NCBI GenBank assembly: GCA_002254365.1
Contig: NIUT01000075.1
Location: 1-37,412, forward strand
DNA length: 37,412 nt
Origin: Nitrospira sp. UW-LDO-01
GTDB lineage: Bacteria > Nitrospirota > Nitrospiria > Nitrospirales > Nitrospiraceae
Reading direction: 5' to 3'
In this document: positions 8,082 to 16,748 of the stretch, piece after piece
Position numbering within the stretch: the first letter of the stretch is position 1
Layout: every line of letters starts with the position of its first letter
Translations under genes and position numbers: made by a program
The notes under the pieces: model-generated
What the model was told of the DNA's origin: nothing
Database searches by the model: none
The model's input: only the letters and a program-made list of their open reading frames with translations

Positions 8082-9434
8082 ATGAGTGGATTGCAGACAC
8101 ATGTCGTTATTGTGGCAGGAGCAGGGCCGGCTGGTATGGCGGTAGCGGCTGCTCTCTCAAAGGTCGGGCATGAGGTGATCATCCTAAACCGTGACATAAA
8201 ATTTGGTGGGTTGGCGGAATATGGGATCTTCCCATCCAAGTTGAAGCTTCGCGGTGGTCTTAAAAAACAGTACTGGGATCTCCTTCAACAGAAGAACGTC
8301 CACTATTTGGGGAATGTCACGATTGGGAATGGCAAGGACCTCACAGTTGAAGAGGTGTGTGGGGTGGGAGCGAGCGCGGTTGTCTTTACGATCGGTGCTC
8401 AGGGAACCAAAGCCATTGGTGTGGAAGGAGATTCTGCACAAGGCGTGTTCCACGCAAAGGACGTCGTCTATCACTTTAACCGACTCCCGGGCTTTGGGGA
8501 TCGCCCGTTTGATATGGGAAAACATGTTGCGGTGATCGGGGCTGGTGATGTGATGGTGGATATCGCTCACTGGTTAACCCGCTATAAACAGGTCGAACGG
8601 GTTACGGCGATCGTGAGACGTGGGCCGGTCGAACGAAAATACAACCCCAAGGAGATTCGGAGTATCTGTGCCAATATGGACCTTGAGGGGATCAGCGCTG
8701 AGTTTACTCGCATCAAGGACCGTCTCACCAAGGTCGGCCAAAACCCTGATGAAGTCCTGAAGGCATTTACCGGCGAGTTTACCAAGTGCGAACCCAAGGT
8801 GTCTGAGACAAAGATGGGCTTTCGTTTCCTGGCCTCTCCAAAACGGATTCTCATTGATTCCAACAATCGTGTTCGCGGACTTGAAATGGAAGATAATCGG
8901 CTCGATCCCAAAGGAGCGGATACGGTCGCTGTCGGCCTAAAAGCATACTATGAGTTTCCTTGCGATTCAGTGGTGTTTGCTGTCGGCGATAGGGTCGATG
9001 AGACAGTCGGTCTTCCCTATAAGAACGGAGTGTTTACCACTAATCCAAACAAGACTGGGAATGATCCTGATGATGCCCTGTTTCAGGCTTACGATGAATC
9101 GACTGGTAAGGTCATAGAGGGGGTGTTCTTGGCGGGTTGGGCTCGAAAAGCCAGTGAAGGCCTCGTTGGTGTTGCAAAACGTGATGGAGATTGGTGCGCG
9201 GAGGTGGTTGAACGGTATTTGGGCGCTAAGACTGGCGGGGGAGGCGTGAACATCGTACTGGACCGCCTGCACACGAGGTTAAAGCAACGGCAGAGTCATC
9301 CGGTTGATGTGAATGGGTTGCGGGCTCTAGATGCGGCTGAACGTTCATTCTCCGAGAAGACCGACTGTATCGGTGAGTTCAAGTTTTCGGCGAATCAGGA
9401 CATGCTGAAGTATATCGAACAAACGAGTACTTGA
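8082..9434 (+). CDS. ferredoxin-NADP+ reductase, adrenodoxin-reductase type (FAD-dependent)
   Basis: A 450-residue pyridine-nucleotide oxidoreductase. An FAD-binding Rossmann motif (VAGAGPAGMA) lies at the N-terminus, and a second NAD(P)H-binding motif (VAVIGAGDVMVDIA) near residue 150. The late motif GWARKASEGLVGVAKRDGD matches the GW.(R/K)...G.(I/V)G..K.D signature of adrenodoxin reductase/FprA-type flavoproteins. These enzymes pass electrons between NADPH and ferredoxin in the cytoplasm. The last 60 residues after a Gly-rich hinge (KTGGGG) are an extra tail. ATG 8082 is chosen over TTG 8076 because GAAGGG lies about nine bases upstream. It has its own promoter and is convergent with nadK. 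In an autotroph it could balance NADPH and reduced ferredoxin; that role is inference. Confidence 0.85.
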   Translation: MSGLQTHVVIVAGAGPAGMAVAAALSKVGHEVIILNRDIKFGGLAEYGIFPSKLKLRGGLKKQYWDLLQQKNVHYLGNVTIGNGKDLTVEEVCGVGASAVVFTIGAQGTKAIGVEGDSAQGVFHAKDVVYHFNRLPGFGDRPFDMGKHVAVIGAGDVMVDIAHWLTRYKQVERVTAIVRRGPVERKYNPKEIRSICANMDLEGISAEFTRIKDRLTKVGQNPDEVLKAFTGEFTKCEPKVSETKMGFRFLASPKRILIDSNNRVRGLEMEDNRLDPKGADTVAVGLKAYYEFPCDSVVFAVGDRVDETVGLPYKNGVFTTNPNKTGNDPDDALFQAYDESTGKVIEGVFLAGWARKASEGLVGVAKRDGDWCAEVVERYLGAKTGGGGVNIVLDRLHTRLKQRQSHPVDVNGLRALDAAERSFSEKTDCIGEFKFSANQDMLKYIEQTST

Positions 9435-9458
9435 AGCCGCTAGATCGTTATCCCGTCC

Positions 9459-10319
9459 TTAACTATGTCCCCACTTTAGCTTTTCCCGTAACACTTCATA
9501 ATAGTGGCTTTCCGGAAACCTGATGAGCCTGGTCCGGCTCTCTGAAGCTTGGATAACGGCGGTGTCGCCCTGTGTCATGGCCACGCCGACTTGCCCATCT
9601 AGCGTTGCCATCGATCCATCATCTTTACTTGTCAGTGTGACTTCAATGACGGCATTGTTGGGCACGATCAAGGGTCGGTGAGTTAAGGTGTGCGGACAGA
9701 TTGGTGTCAGGATGAGCGCCTGGAGGCCGGGATTCATGATCGGGCCCCCGGCCGAGAGTGAATAAGCGGTAGAGCCTGTGGGGGTTCCGATAATGAGGCC
9801 ATCTCCACGAAGATTCGTTACGAATTGGCCGCCAATTGCAACATGTAGTTCAATCATGCGAGCCAAGGTGCCTTTGCTGATCACCACATCGTTAAGCACG
9901 ACGCCTTGCGCGACTGTTTCTCCATGCCGGTGGATATGCGTGGTAAGCATCAGCCGTTCATCAAGGGCGAAATCGTTGGCGAAGACTCGTTCGAGCGATG
10001 GATAGAGGTTGTCGAGTCGGACCTCCGTCAGGAATCCGAGCCCCCCCATATTGACTCCCAGGATCGGAATACTTCGTTCAGCTGAAAGTCGTGCTGCGCT
10101 GAGAATGGTTCCGTCCCCTCCCAGTACCAGCAGCACATCGGCTTGTTGCGCGAGTTGAGTTTTAGGGACTCCTCCTAGTTCGTTCAATAACAGTGCGGAG
10201 GTCGTGTCAAGTAAGACATCGATGTGATGCTCACGAAGCCACGCTACTACGCCGAGCAGCGTGGTCTTTACCTCAGGGAACTTCGGCTTCGTCAGAATCC
10301 CAACACTTTTACTTTTCAT
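9459..10319 (-). CDS. nadK: NAD kinase
   Basis: NAD kinase phosphorylates NAD+ to NADP+ using ATP or polyphosphate in the cytoplasm. The 286-residue product carries the diagnostic GGDGTIL motif at residues 67-73 and the NAD-binding segment GDGLIIGTPTGSTAYSLSAGGPI, then a late DGQ. ATG 10319 gives the usual MKSKSVGILTKP amino end; a TTG at 10328 in the same frame is less likely. A good promoter lies about 30 bases upstream of it, divergent from clpC. Its 3' end meets the ferredoxin-NADP reductase gene across only 24 bp, so two NADP(H)-related genes face each other. Confidence 0.96.
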   Translation of the reverse strand: MKSKSVGILTKPKFPEVKTTLLGVVAWLREHHIDVLLDTTSALLLNELGGVPKTQLAQQADVLLVLGGDGTILSAARLSAERSIPILGVNMGGLGFLTEVRLDNLYPSLERVFANDFALDERLMLTTHIHRHGETVAQGVVLNDVVISKGTLARMIELHVAIGGQFVTNLRGDGLIIGTPTGSTAYSLSAGGPIMNPGLQALILTPICPHTLTHRPLIVPNNAVIEVTLTSKDDGSMATLDGQVGVAMTQGDTAVIQASESRTRLIRFPESHYYEVLREKLKWGHS

Positions 10320-10356
10320 GAATGCCAAGCATGTGGGTGGGCGGATGGGAATAGGT

Positions 10357-10386
10357 ATTGTATCGGGATGCGTAATTTTATGTCAA
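10357..10386 (-). promoter_or_regulatory. sigma-70-type promoter for nadK
   Basis: On the minus strand a perfect -35 TTGACA (10386-10381) is followed after 18 bases by -10 TACAAT (10362-10357, 5 of 6). The predicted transcription start is near 10350, leaving a leader of about 30 bases before the nadK ATG. Confidence 0.65.
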
Positions 10387-10620
10387 CGGAAAGGCTGTTG
10401 GGTTTTTCGTGTTGTCTCTGTAAGGAGTGTTTGAGCAACTTTTTTATTCTGCCAGCGTGCAATCCGTAGCGACCCACTGGACCACAGCCTAGCAGGAACG
10501 GATGCGTCTATTGAATCTATGACTGGAGGGCAATCGAGCTTTCCTGCAATCTACTGGTACAGGAGGCCACGGAATTCATAAACCAGAACCTTGCTTCTCA
10601 GTCTCGTTCTCTACTCAATC

Positions 10621-10649
10621 TTGACTCTCAAACGTACTGTGGTTAGAAT
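10621..10649 (+). promoter_or_regulatory. sigma-70-type promoter for clpC
   Basis: TTGACT at 10621-10626 and TAGAAT at 10644-10649 are separated by exactly 17 bases, a near-consensus housekeeping promoter. It lies about 68 bases before the chosen clpC start. No CIRCE element (TTAGCACTC with its inverted repeat) was seen nearby, so HrcA control is not indicated. The rest of the 10320-10716 spacer holds no other recognised element. Confidence 0.7.
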
Positions 10650-10716
10650 CAGAGCAAGGTTTTTCAAGGGTTTGCTTGAATGCGGCCGGGGTTTCACTCA
10701 CCGAGAAGGAGGCAGG

Positions 10717-13143
10717 ATGTTCGAACGATTTACGGATAAGGGTCGAAAGATCATCATCCTTGCGCGTGAGGAGGCTGAGCGACACCAGAACGACTATCTG
10801 GGCACCGAACATCTGGTCTTGGCGATCCTTCGTGAGTCCGATGGGATTGCTCTCATGATCCTGAAGAAGATGGGATTGTCGACTGAGCAGATTCGACTGG
10901 AAATCGAACGTAACCTGCCCGGCGGGGGTACAACGATGACGTTTGGGGAAATCCCCTTTAGCCCGCGGGTCAAGAAGGTCATTGAATATGGGGTTGAGGA
11001 GGCTCGGTTACTGGGCCATAATCACATCGGGAGCGAGCATCTGCTCCTCGGGCTGCTGCGTGAAGAGGAAGGGATCGGTGGGAAAATCCTTCGAAGCCTG
11101 GGGGCAAACTTATTGACCGCACGTCAGTTAACCGTGACCTTTTTGCGGAAATCTGCTCCTCGTGAGCGTGATCGGAAGAGCAATACTCCGGCGTTGGATG
11201 AATTCGGTCGAGACCTGACCCAGTTGGCCCAAGAAGGTCAATTGGATCCAGTGATTGGTCGGGCAGACGAAATCGAGCGCGTCTTGCAGATTCTTAGCCG
11301 GCGAAGCAAGAACAACCCGGTGCTCATTGGAGAGTCGGGTGTCGGGAAAACAGCCATAGTCGAAGGGCTTGCTCAAAGAATCATCCAATCAGAAGTGCCA
11401 GACAACCTGCTTTCACGTCGAGTCATCGCGTTAGATTTAGGGTCTCTTGTGGCAGGGACAAAATACCGTGGACAGTTTGAAGAGCGTCTCAAAGTTGTGA
11501 TGAAGGAAATAGTTCAGGCCGGCAACATCATTATATTTATCGACGAACTTCATACCCTGGTGGGTGCTGGAGCGGCTGAGGGGTCCATTGATGCATCGAA
11601 TATGTTGAAACCAGCGCTTTCGCGAGGAGAAATTCAGTGTATCGGCGCGACGACATTAGATGAGTACCGGAAGCATATCGAAAAGGATGGGGCATTGAAG
11701 CGGAGATTCCAACCGATTTATGTCCAGCCACCGAATATGGATGAAACCGTCCGTATTATTCAAGGACTTCGAGATCGCTATGAAGAACACCATGGAGTGG
11801 AGATTACAGAGGATGCGATCGTGGAGGCCGTCAAATTGTCCGATCGGTACATTACTGATCGGTTCTTGCCTGATAAGGCGATCGACCTGATTGATGAAAC
11901 CGGATCACGCGCTAAGCTGCAGACCTACGCACTTCCTTCAGAATTGAAGGCCATGGAGCAAGAACTGAAGAAAGTTGCCCGTGAGAAAGAGCTCTCAATT
12001 TCTACGCAAAATTTTGAGGAAGCGGTTCGGCACCGTGAAGAAGAAGAGCGGTTACGCAAACTCCTTGATGAATCCAAGAGAGAGTGGAAAAAGAACCAGG
12101 AAAAAAACAAGCCCGTGATCGGCAAGGAAGATGTCGCTTACGTTGTTTCAAAAATGACGGGTATTCCACTCTTCAAGCTGGAAGAGGAAGAATCAAATAA
12201 GCTCCTGAGAATGGAAGAATTTCTTCACAAGCGGGTGGTCGGCCAGAACGAGGCGATTTCAGCCGTTGCCCGAGCCATTCGGCGTTCTCGAGCTGGTCTA
12301 AAAGAGACAAAGAAACCAATTGGCTCCTTTATTTTCCTTGGGCCGACAGGGGTCGGAAAGACGGAACTTGCGAGGACTTTGGCGGAGTTTTTGTTCAACA
12401 GCGAAGATGCCTTGATTCGCGTTGATATGTCAGAATATCAGGAGAAATTCACCAGCTCTCGGCTTTTCGGTGCCCCTCCGGGCTACGTGGGGTATGAGGA
12501 GGGAGGCCAGCTGACGGAAAAGGTTCGTCGTCGACCTTACTCCGTTGTCCTGTTTGATGAAATTGAGAAAGCGCATCCCGACGTGTTTAATGTGCTGCTC
12601 CAAGTGTTAGATGACGGGGTTCTGACCGACAGCCTCGGCCGAAAAGTCGATTTTAAGAATACTGTGGTCATTATGACGTCCAACATCGGGACGAAGATGA
12701 TCCAGAAGGGTGTGTCGCTAGGGTTCCAGAGTACGGAAGGCGAAGCCGCACGTCGGAAAAAGGAAGAGGTGCTCGGAGAGCTTCGCAAGTCATTCAGCCC
12801 AGAGTTTTTGAATCGTATTGATGAAATCGTTATTTTCCATCAGCTCGAGAAGGAACAACTCTACAATATCTTGGACATCCTGCTCCATGAGTTGAATCTG
12901 AGGCTGGTTGACAAAGGGATTGAAATTGAGGTCGATGATGAAGTCAAACAGTGGCTCATTAAAGAAGGTTATGAGCCGCTCTATGGGGCACGGCCGATGC
13001 GGAGGGCCATCCAACGTGCCATCGGCGATCCCCTCTCTGATGAACTGATCAGAGGGCGCTTTAAGGAAAGCCGTAAGGTGAAGGTGGTCTTACGAGATGG
13101 GGCTCCGGCCTTTATTGAGCAGGAGGCGATGGCTGGGGTGTAA
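10717..13143 (+). CDS. clpC: ATP-dependent Clp protease ATP-binding subunit ClpC
   Basis: ClpC is a Hsp100 AAA+ unfoldase that feeds substrates to ClpP. The 808-residue product has a double Clp N-domain (residues 1-145), an AAA-1 with Walker A GESGVGKT near 205, a UVR-type motif ([18 protein letters not shown]) near 430-447 in the short middle domain, an AAA-2 with GPTGVGKT near 543, and a ClpP-docking LGF tripeptide near 668. The UVR motif and short middle domain distinguish it from ClpB and ClpA. ATG 10717 follows AAGGAGG and gives the canonical [10 protein letters not shown] start; the 42 codons open upstream are not conserved. No clpP or mcsB lies next to it. A strong terminator follows. 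Confidence 0.97.
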   Translation: MFERFTDKGRKIIILAREEAERHQNDYLGTEHLVLAILRESDGIALMILKKMGLSTEQIRLEIERNLPGGGTTMTFGEIPFSPRVKKVIEYGVEEARLLGHNHIGSEHLLLGLLREEEGIGGKILRSLGANLLTARQLTVTFLRKSAPRERDRKSNTPALDEFGRDLTQLAQEGQLDPVIGRADEIERVLQILSRRSKNNPVLIGESGVGKTAIVEGLAQRIIQSEVPDNLLSRRVIALDLGSLVAGTKYRGQFEERLKVVMKEIVQAGNIIIFIDELHTLVGAGAAEGSIDASNMLKPALSRGEIQCIGATTLDEYRKHIEKDGALKRRFQPIYVQPPNMDETVRIIQGLRDRYEEHHGVEITEDAIVEAVKLSDRYITDRFLPDKAIDLIDETGSRAKLQTYALPSELKAMEQELKKVAREKELSISTQNFEEAVRHREEEERLRKLLDESKREWKKNQEKNKPVIGKEDVAYVVSKMTGIPLFKLEEEESNKLLRMEEFLHKRVVGQNEAISAVARAIRRSRAGLKETKKPIGSFIFLGPTGVGKTELARTLAEFLFNSEDALIRVDMSEYQEKFTSSRLFGAPPGYVGYEEGGQLTEKVRRRPYSVVLFDEIEKAHPDVFNVLLQVLDDGVLTDSLGRKVDFKNTVVIMTSNIGTKMIQKGVSLGFQSTEGEAARRKKEEVLGELRKSFSPEFLNRIDEIVIFHQLEKEQLYNILDILLHELNLRLVDKGIEIEVDDEVKQWLIKEGYEPLYGARPMRRAIQRAIGDPLSDELIRGRFKESRKVKVVLRDGAPAFIEQEAMAGV

Positions 13144-13184
13144 TGCCCGTCTGTGGTTGTTCAGCGATTCAATACGATGGACAT

Positions 13185-13222
13185 GGCCTCTGTAGCATCT
13201 GGCTACAGAGGCCGTTTTGTTT
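13185..13222 (+). terminator. intrinsic (Rho-independent) terminator after clpC
   Basis: A perfect 12-bp inverted repeat (13185-13196 with 13202-13213, GC-rich, five-base loop) is followed by GTTTTGTTT. It starts 42 bases after the clpC stop and separates clpC from the tsaD operon. Confidence 0.9.
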
Positions 13223-13244
13223 CAAGAAGGTTTGGTGGCCTCGT

Positions 13245-13259
13245 CAGCCATGATGGCTG
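13245..13259. repeat. 15-bp odd palindrome upstream of tsaD
   Basis: CAGCCAT and ATGGCTG flank a single central G, so two 7-base arms are exactly complementary. It lies between the clpC terminator and the tsaD start (33 bases upstream), where the promoter of the long tsaD-accC run would be expected. It could be an operator or chance; no clear -35/-10 pair was found next to it. Confidence 0.35.
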
Positions 13260-13291
13260 TCGGGATTTGAGCACAGGAAGATCCTCGCTAG

Positions 13292-14353
13292 ATGGTCTGG
13301 AAATCAGGACCGATCCTCGGTATCGAATCTTCGTGTGATGAAACCGCCGCTGCGGTCCTTGGTTCCAATGGAGCGGTGCTTTCCAATGTTGTGGCGTCGC
13401 AGCACTCCGTCCATGAAAAATTCGGTGGAGTGGTTCCAGAATTGGCAGCCCGGGCCCATCTTGGAAAGATTGATATGGTGGTAATGCGCGCATTGGAACA
13501 GGCTCAGGTTGAGAAACGTCATCTTCAGGCTCTGGCAGTCACTCAAGGGCCGGGATTAGCTGGGGCATTACTTGTCGGGGTGAACTATGCTAAAGCCCTG
13601 AGTTACGGACTACGCATTCCTCTTATCGGAGTCAATCATTTGCAGGGTCATATTGCTTCCGCATGGTTAGCCGATCCGACATTTCCTCTTCCTTGCATTG
13701 TTCTGGTTGTATCCGGAGGACATACGCATCTTTATCGCCGTGAGGTGAATGGTGAGTGTGTTCTGCTTGGACGCACTCGTGACGATGCAGCCGGCGAGGC
13801 TTTTGATAAAGGAGCCCAAATGCTCGGGCTAAGCTATCCTGGAGGACCGGCCATTGACCAAATTGCTCGGGCCGGAGATCGACAGGCCATTCCATTTCCT
13901 CGGTATCATGGGGCAAGGGGTAGTCTTGAATTTAGCTTCAGTGGTCTTAAGACCTCGTTACTCTATAAGCTACGCGGAAGGACCGTTCCGCTCAGGCCTG
14001 AGCAGGTCGCCGATCTTGCGGCTGGTTATCAAGAGGCCATCGTACAGGTTTTGGTGATGAAGTCTTTGGCGGCTTTGAAGCAGTCGAAACTATCTGCGCT
14101 TGCGGTGGTAGGGGGCGTGTCAGCGAACTCGCGGCTACGTGCGCTATTGAACGAACGCGCGGAGCCTGGGCAGTTCCAACTTTCGCTTCCTCCATTGGAG
14201 TTCTGTACGGACAATGCAGCTATGATTGCGTCGGCGGGGCGTCAACGGTTGATGCGTGGAGAGCCCTGTTCTTCAGATCTGGACATTTCTCCGATGGAGG
14301 GGTCCATGACGTTGACTGAGAGGCGCTTGGCCACGACGGGTTTCCCAAAGTAG
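13292..14353 (+). CDS. tsaD: tRNA N6-adenosine threonylcarbamoyltransferase TsaD
   Basis: TsaD (formerly Gcp) transfers the threonylcarbamoyl group from threonylcarbamoyl-AMP to A37 of ANN-decoding tRNAs. The 353-residue protein begins with the ASKHA phosphate-binding segment GIESSCDETA, has metal-ligand histidines H116 and H120 in NHLQGH, the SGGHT loop at 141-145, and a late FCTDNAAMIASAG motif with the third metal ligand. The ATG follows AGGAAG. It is the first gene after the clpC terminator and appears to head the long plus-strand run to accC. Its partner TsaB is encoded at 1875-2654; TsaE and TsaC are not in this window. Confidence 0.96.
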   Translation: MVWKSGPILGIESSCDETAAAVLGSNGAVLSNVVASQHSVHEKFGGVVPELAARAHLGKIDMVVMRALEQAQVEKRHLQALAVTQGPGLAGALLVGVNYAKALSYGLRIPLIGVNHLQGHIASAWLADPTFPLPCIVLVVSGGHTHLYRREVNGECVLLGRTRDDAAGEAFDKGAQMLGLSYPGGPAIDQIARAGDRQAIPFPRYHGARGSLEFSFSGLKTSLLYKLRGRTVPLRPEQVADLAAGYQEAIVQVLVMKSLAALKQSKLSALAVVGGVSANSRLRALLNERAEPGQFQLSLPPLEFCTDNAAMIASAGRQRLMRGEPCSSDLDISPMEGSMTLTERRLATTGFPK

Positions 14354-14359
14354 AAGGAG
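14353..14359 (+). promoter_or_regulatory. Shine-Dalgarno of hflX pointing to a non-canonical start
   Basis: The sequence GAAGGAG directly after the tsaD stop is a strong ribosome-binding site. Seven bases downstream in the HflX frame is ATC at 14367, not ATG, GTG or TTG. The first canonical start in frame is GTG 14445, which is too far away to use this site. Confidence 0.6.
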
Positions 14360-14366
14360 AACGACC

Positions 14367-16061
14367 ATCTCTAGCATCCGTGGTCATATTGCTGGGCTTC
14401 GGGCGAGCCAGCTCGTCGCGCTTGAACGGCTGTATCGTCGTCGCGTGGCGACTGACATAATCATGTCGCCGGATCTGGCCAAGGTGATGGGCCAGCTCAC
14501 GCTCGAACTACGTCGACCAATCGGTGTGCTGCTGACCAGGCGAGGACAGGTTCAGGAAGTCATCGTGGGGACGGAGTTGACGCTCTCTTCTGCGACACTC
14601 ACCTTGTTCCGTGTCGGCAGTCGGGCGCTTCGTGGGTTGCGATTTATTCGGACGCAATTGCATGATCAGCCGCTGAACCAGGAAGTGCTCACCGATCTTG
14701 CCTTCTTACGACTTGATCTCATTGGCGTCCTCAGTGTCGCTGCAGATGGTCAACTGGGTCACATGTACATGGCGAGTTTGCTGCCTCCGAACGCCGGAGG
14801 CCAATTGTTCAAGGTGTGGCAGTCGACTCCCTTTCACAGCATCAGGGTTGCGTTCGACGAGTTTATTCAGGGGCTCGAAACGGAACTTCAACAGGCTTGT
14901 GCGCAGTACTCGGTTGCACATGGAAAGGAGGCAGCAATTCTTGTGAGCGCGTCCGCGAAAAGCCGAGCAGAGCAGGAGGAACGCTTAACTGAATTGGCGG
15001 AGTTGGCGGTCTCGTCTGATGTGACGGTTGTCGATCGCATGGCCCAACGAACATCGGATGGACATCAGCGCTATCTGTTGGGAAGCGGCAAAATGAAAGA
15101 CGTCTTGATTCAAACCCTTCACCGTGGGGCCGACATGGTCATCTTTGACCAGACGCTCTCGCCGGCCCAGCTCCGGGCCATTTCGGAAATGACGGATATC
15201 AAAGTCATTGATCGCACACAACTGATTCTGGATATTTTTGCTCGGCGTGCGCATAGTCGTGAGGGAAAAATTCAGGTCGAATTGGCACAACTCCGCTACC
15301 TGTTGCCACGATTGTCGGGGCGTGGCAATCAGCTATCCCGTTTGGGTGGAGGCATCGGGACGCGGGGGCCTGGTGAATCGAAACTCGAGACGGATCGACG
15401 ACGAGCTCGCGAGCGGATCACGCATTTAGAGCGTGAATTGGCGCGGTTTGCGCGGCATCAAGACCGGCGACGGTCCCGACGAGGGCGATTTGGGCTTCCT
15501 GTGATTTCGTTGGTGGGGTATACCAATGCTGGGAAGTCTACCCTGCTCAACGTCTTGACCAAGAGTCAGGTTTCAGCTCAAAACCGGCTATTTGAAACAC
15601 TTGATACAACAAGCCGACGGTTGCGATTTCCCGAGGACCGTGAAGTCATTATTACGGACACCGTGGGTTTTATTCGCGATCTTCCGCCAGAATTAGTTGG
15701 CGCGTTTCGGACGACACTTGACGAGCTTCGCGAGGCGGATCTCCTGCTCCACGTCGTCGATATCAGTGCCGTCGATATTGACGTGCAGATCACCGCGGTG
15801 GAAACCATCTTAGCCGAGCTTCAGCTGACTACGATTCCTAGAGTGTTGGTATTCAATAAATGTGACCGGGCATTGCCGCAACAAGTTGAACGGCTCTGCC
15901 GACGGTACGAAGCCGTCGGGATCTCTGCGCTCCAGCCGCCCACGCTGCGTCCTCTGCTGACTCGACTGGAGGCGCACGTGAAAGCATTGTTGCCTGTTGA
16001 TGATCAAACGGCCGAGGTGTCTCACGGGAATGGTGCGGTTGCTCTTGCAACTTACGAGTAG
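14367..16061 (+). CDS. hflX: ribosome-associated GTPase HflX
   Basis: HflX is a GTPase that splits stalled or heat-damaged 70S ribosomes. The long-form protein has an N-terminal extension, an HflX domain (RYLLGSGKMKDV, VIFDQTLSPAQLRAI, VIDRTQLILDIFARRA, RGPGESKLETDRRR) and a G domain with GYTNAGKST (about residue 385), DTVGFIRDLP and NKCD. Conserved sequence (GLRASQLVALERLYRRRV) is already present before the first canonical start, GTG 14445. Frame-matched stops at 14307 and 14313 bar an upstream start, and no ATG, GTG or TTG lies between them and 14445. The Shine-Dalgarno at 14353-14359 places the start at ATC 14367, giving 564 residues. If GTG 14445 is used the protein is 538 residues. Confidence 0.92.
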   Translation: MSSIRGHIAGLRASQLVALERLYRRRVATDIIMSPDLAKVMGQLTLELRRPIGVLLTRRGQVQEVIVGTELTLSSATLTLFRVGSRALRGLRFIRTQLHDQPLNQEVLTDLAFLRLDLIGVLSVAADGQLGHMYMASLLPPNAGGQLFKVWQSTPFHSIRVAFDEFIQGLETELQQACAQYSVAHGKEAAILVSASAKSRAEQEERLTELAELAVSSDVTVVDRMAQRTSDGHQRYLLGSGKMKDVLIQTLHRGADMVIFDQTLSPAQLRAISEMTDIKVIDRTQLILDIFARRAHSREGKIQVELAQLRYLLPRLSGRGNQLSRLGGGIGTRGPGESKLETDRRRARERITHLERELARFARHQDRRRSRRGRFGLPVISLVGYTNAGKSTLLNVLTKSQVSAQNRLFETLDTTSRRLRFPEDREVIITDTVGFIRDLPPELVGAFRTTLDELREADLLLHVVDISAVDIDVQITAVETILAELQLTTIPRVLVFNKCDRALPQQVERLCRRYEAVGISALQPPTLRPLLTRLEAHVKALLPVDDQTAEVSHGNGAVALATYE

Positions 16062-16082
16062 GCGCTGCACAATCGGGCGTCT

Positions 16083-16748
16083 ATGATACCGATCAATCGT
16101 AGAAAGGTCGGCTCTCCCTCCGGTCGTGCAGCGAAAATCGCATTACACCTACGTCAATCCATACCGGAGGTGAGGATAGAGTTAGCACACCGGTCTCCCT
16201 GGGAGCTCTTGGTTGCCACGATGCTTTCCGCACAATGTACGGATCGGCGGGTGAATCAGGTGACACCGGCTTTATTCCAACGATATCCAACTCCACAGTC
16301 GATGGCGATGTCGGAGCAGGCCGATCTTGAGTCGCTGATCAAACCGACGGGCTTCTACAAGAGCAAGGCAAAAAATCTGGTCGGCTGTGCGCAGGCTGTG
16401 TCGACCCGTTTTGGTGGTCACGTACCGAATACGATGGACGAACTGACGTCAATCCCCGGTGTTGGGCGAAAGACTGCGAACGTGATTCTTGGGGGGGTGT
16501 TTGGAAAACCGGGAGTCGTCGTTGATACCCATGTGAAACGTATGGCGAACCGCTTAGCCTTGAGCCGATCGCAAAACCCTGAGCAGATCGAGCGTGATCT
16601 TCAGGCTCTCTACCCACAAGCTGAGTGGACGGATGTTTCACAGCGTCTGTTGCTTCATGGGCGATACGTGTGTCTTGCACGGAAGCCCCGTTGTCGTGCT
16701 TGCTTGCTCTCTGATGTTTGTAAGTGGGAAGGGAAACTGACCAGATGA
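16083..16748 (+). CDS. nth: endonuclease III (base-excision repair DNA glycosylase/AP lyase)
   Basis: Endonuclease III removes oxidised pyrimidines and cleaves at the abasic site. The 221-residue protein has the helix-hairpin-helix IPGVGRKTANVIL with catalytic Lys130, catalytic Asp148 in VVVDTHVKRM, and a C-terminal 4Fe-4S cluster formed by C197, C204, C207 and C213 (Cys-X6-Cys-X2-Cys-X5-Cys). All expected active-site residues are present. The gene starts 21 bp after hflX and its stop overlaps the yicC start (ATGA). Confidence 0.96.
   Translation: MIPINRRKVGSPSGRAAKIALHLRQSIPEVRIELAHRSPWELLVATMLSAQCTDRRVNQVTPALFQRYPTPQSMAMSEQADLESLIKPTGFYKSKAKNLVGCAQAVSTRFGGHVPNTMDELTSIPGVGRKTANVILGGVFGKPGVVVDTHVKRMANRLALSRSQNPEQIERDLQALYPQAEWTDVSQRLLLHGRYVCLARKPRCRACLLSDVCKWEGKLTR

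Noticed and set aside
10591-10716. Upstream in-frame extension of clpC by 42 codons
   Set aside because: The promoter -35/-10 lies inside it, the residues are not ClpC-like, and AAGGAGG plus MFERFT fix the start at 10717.
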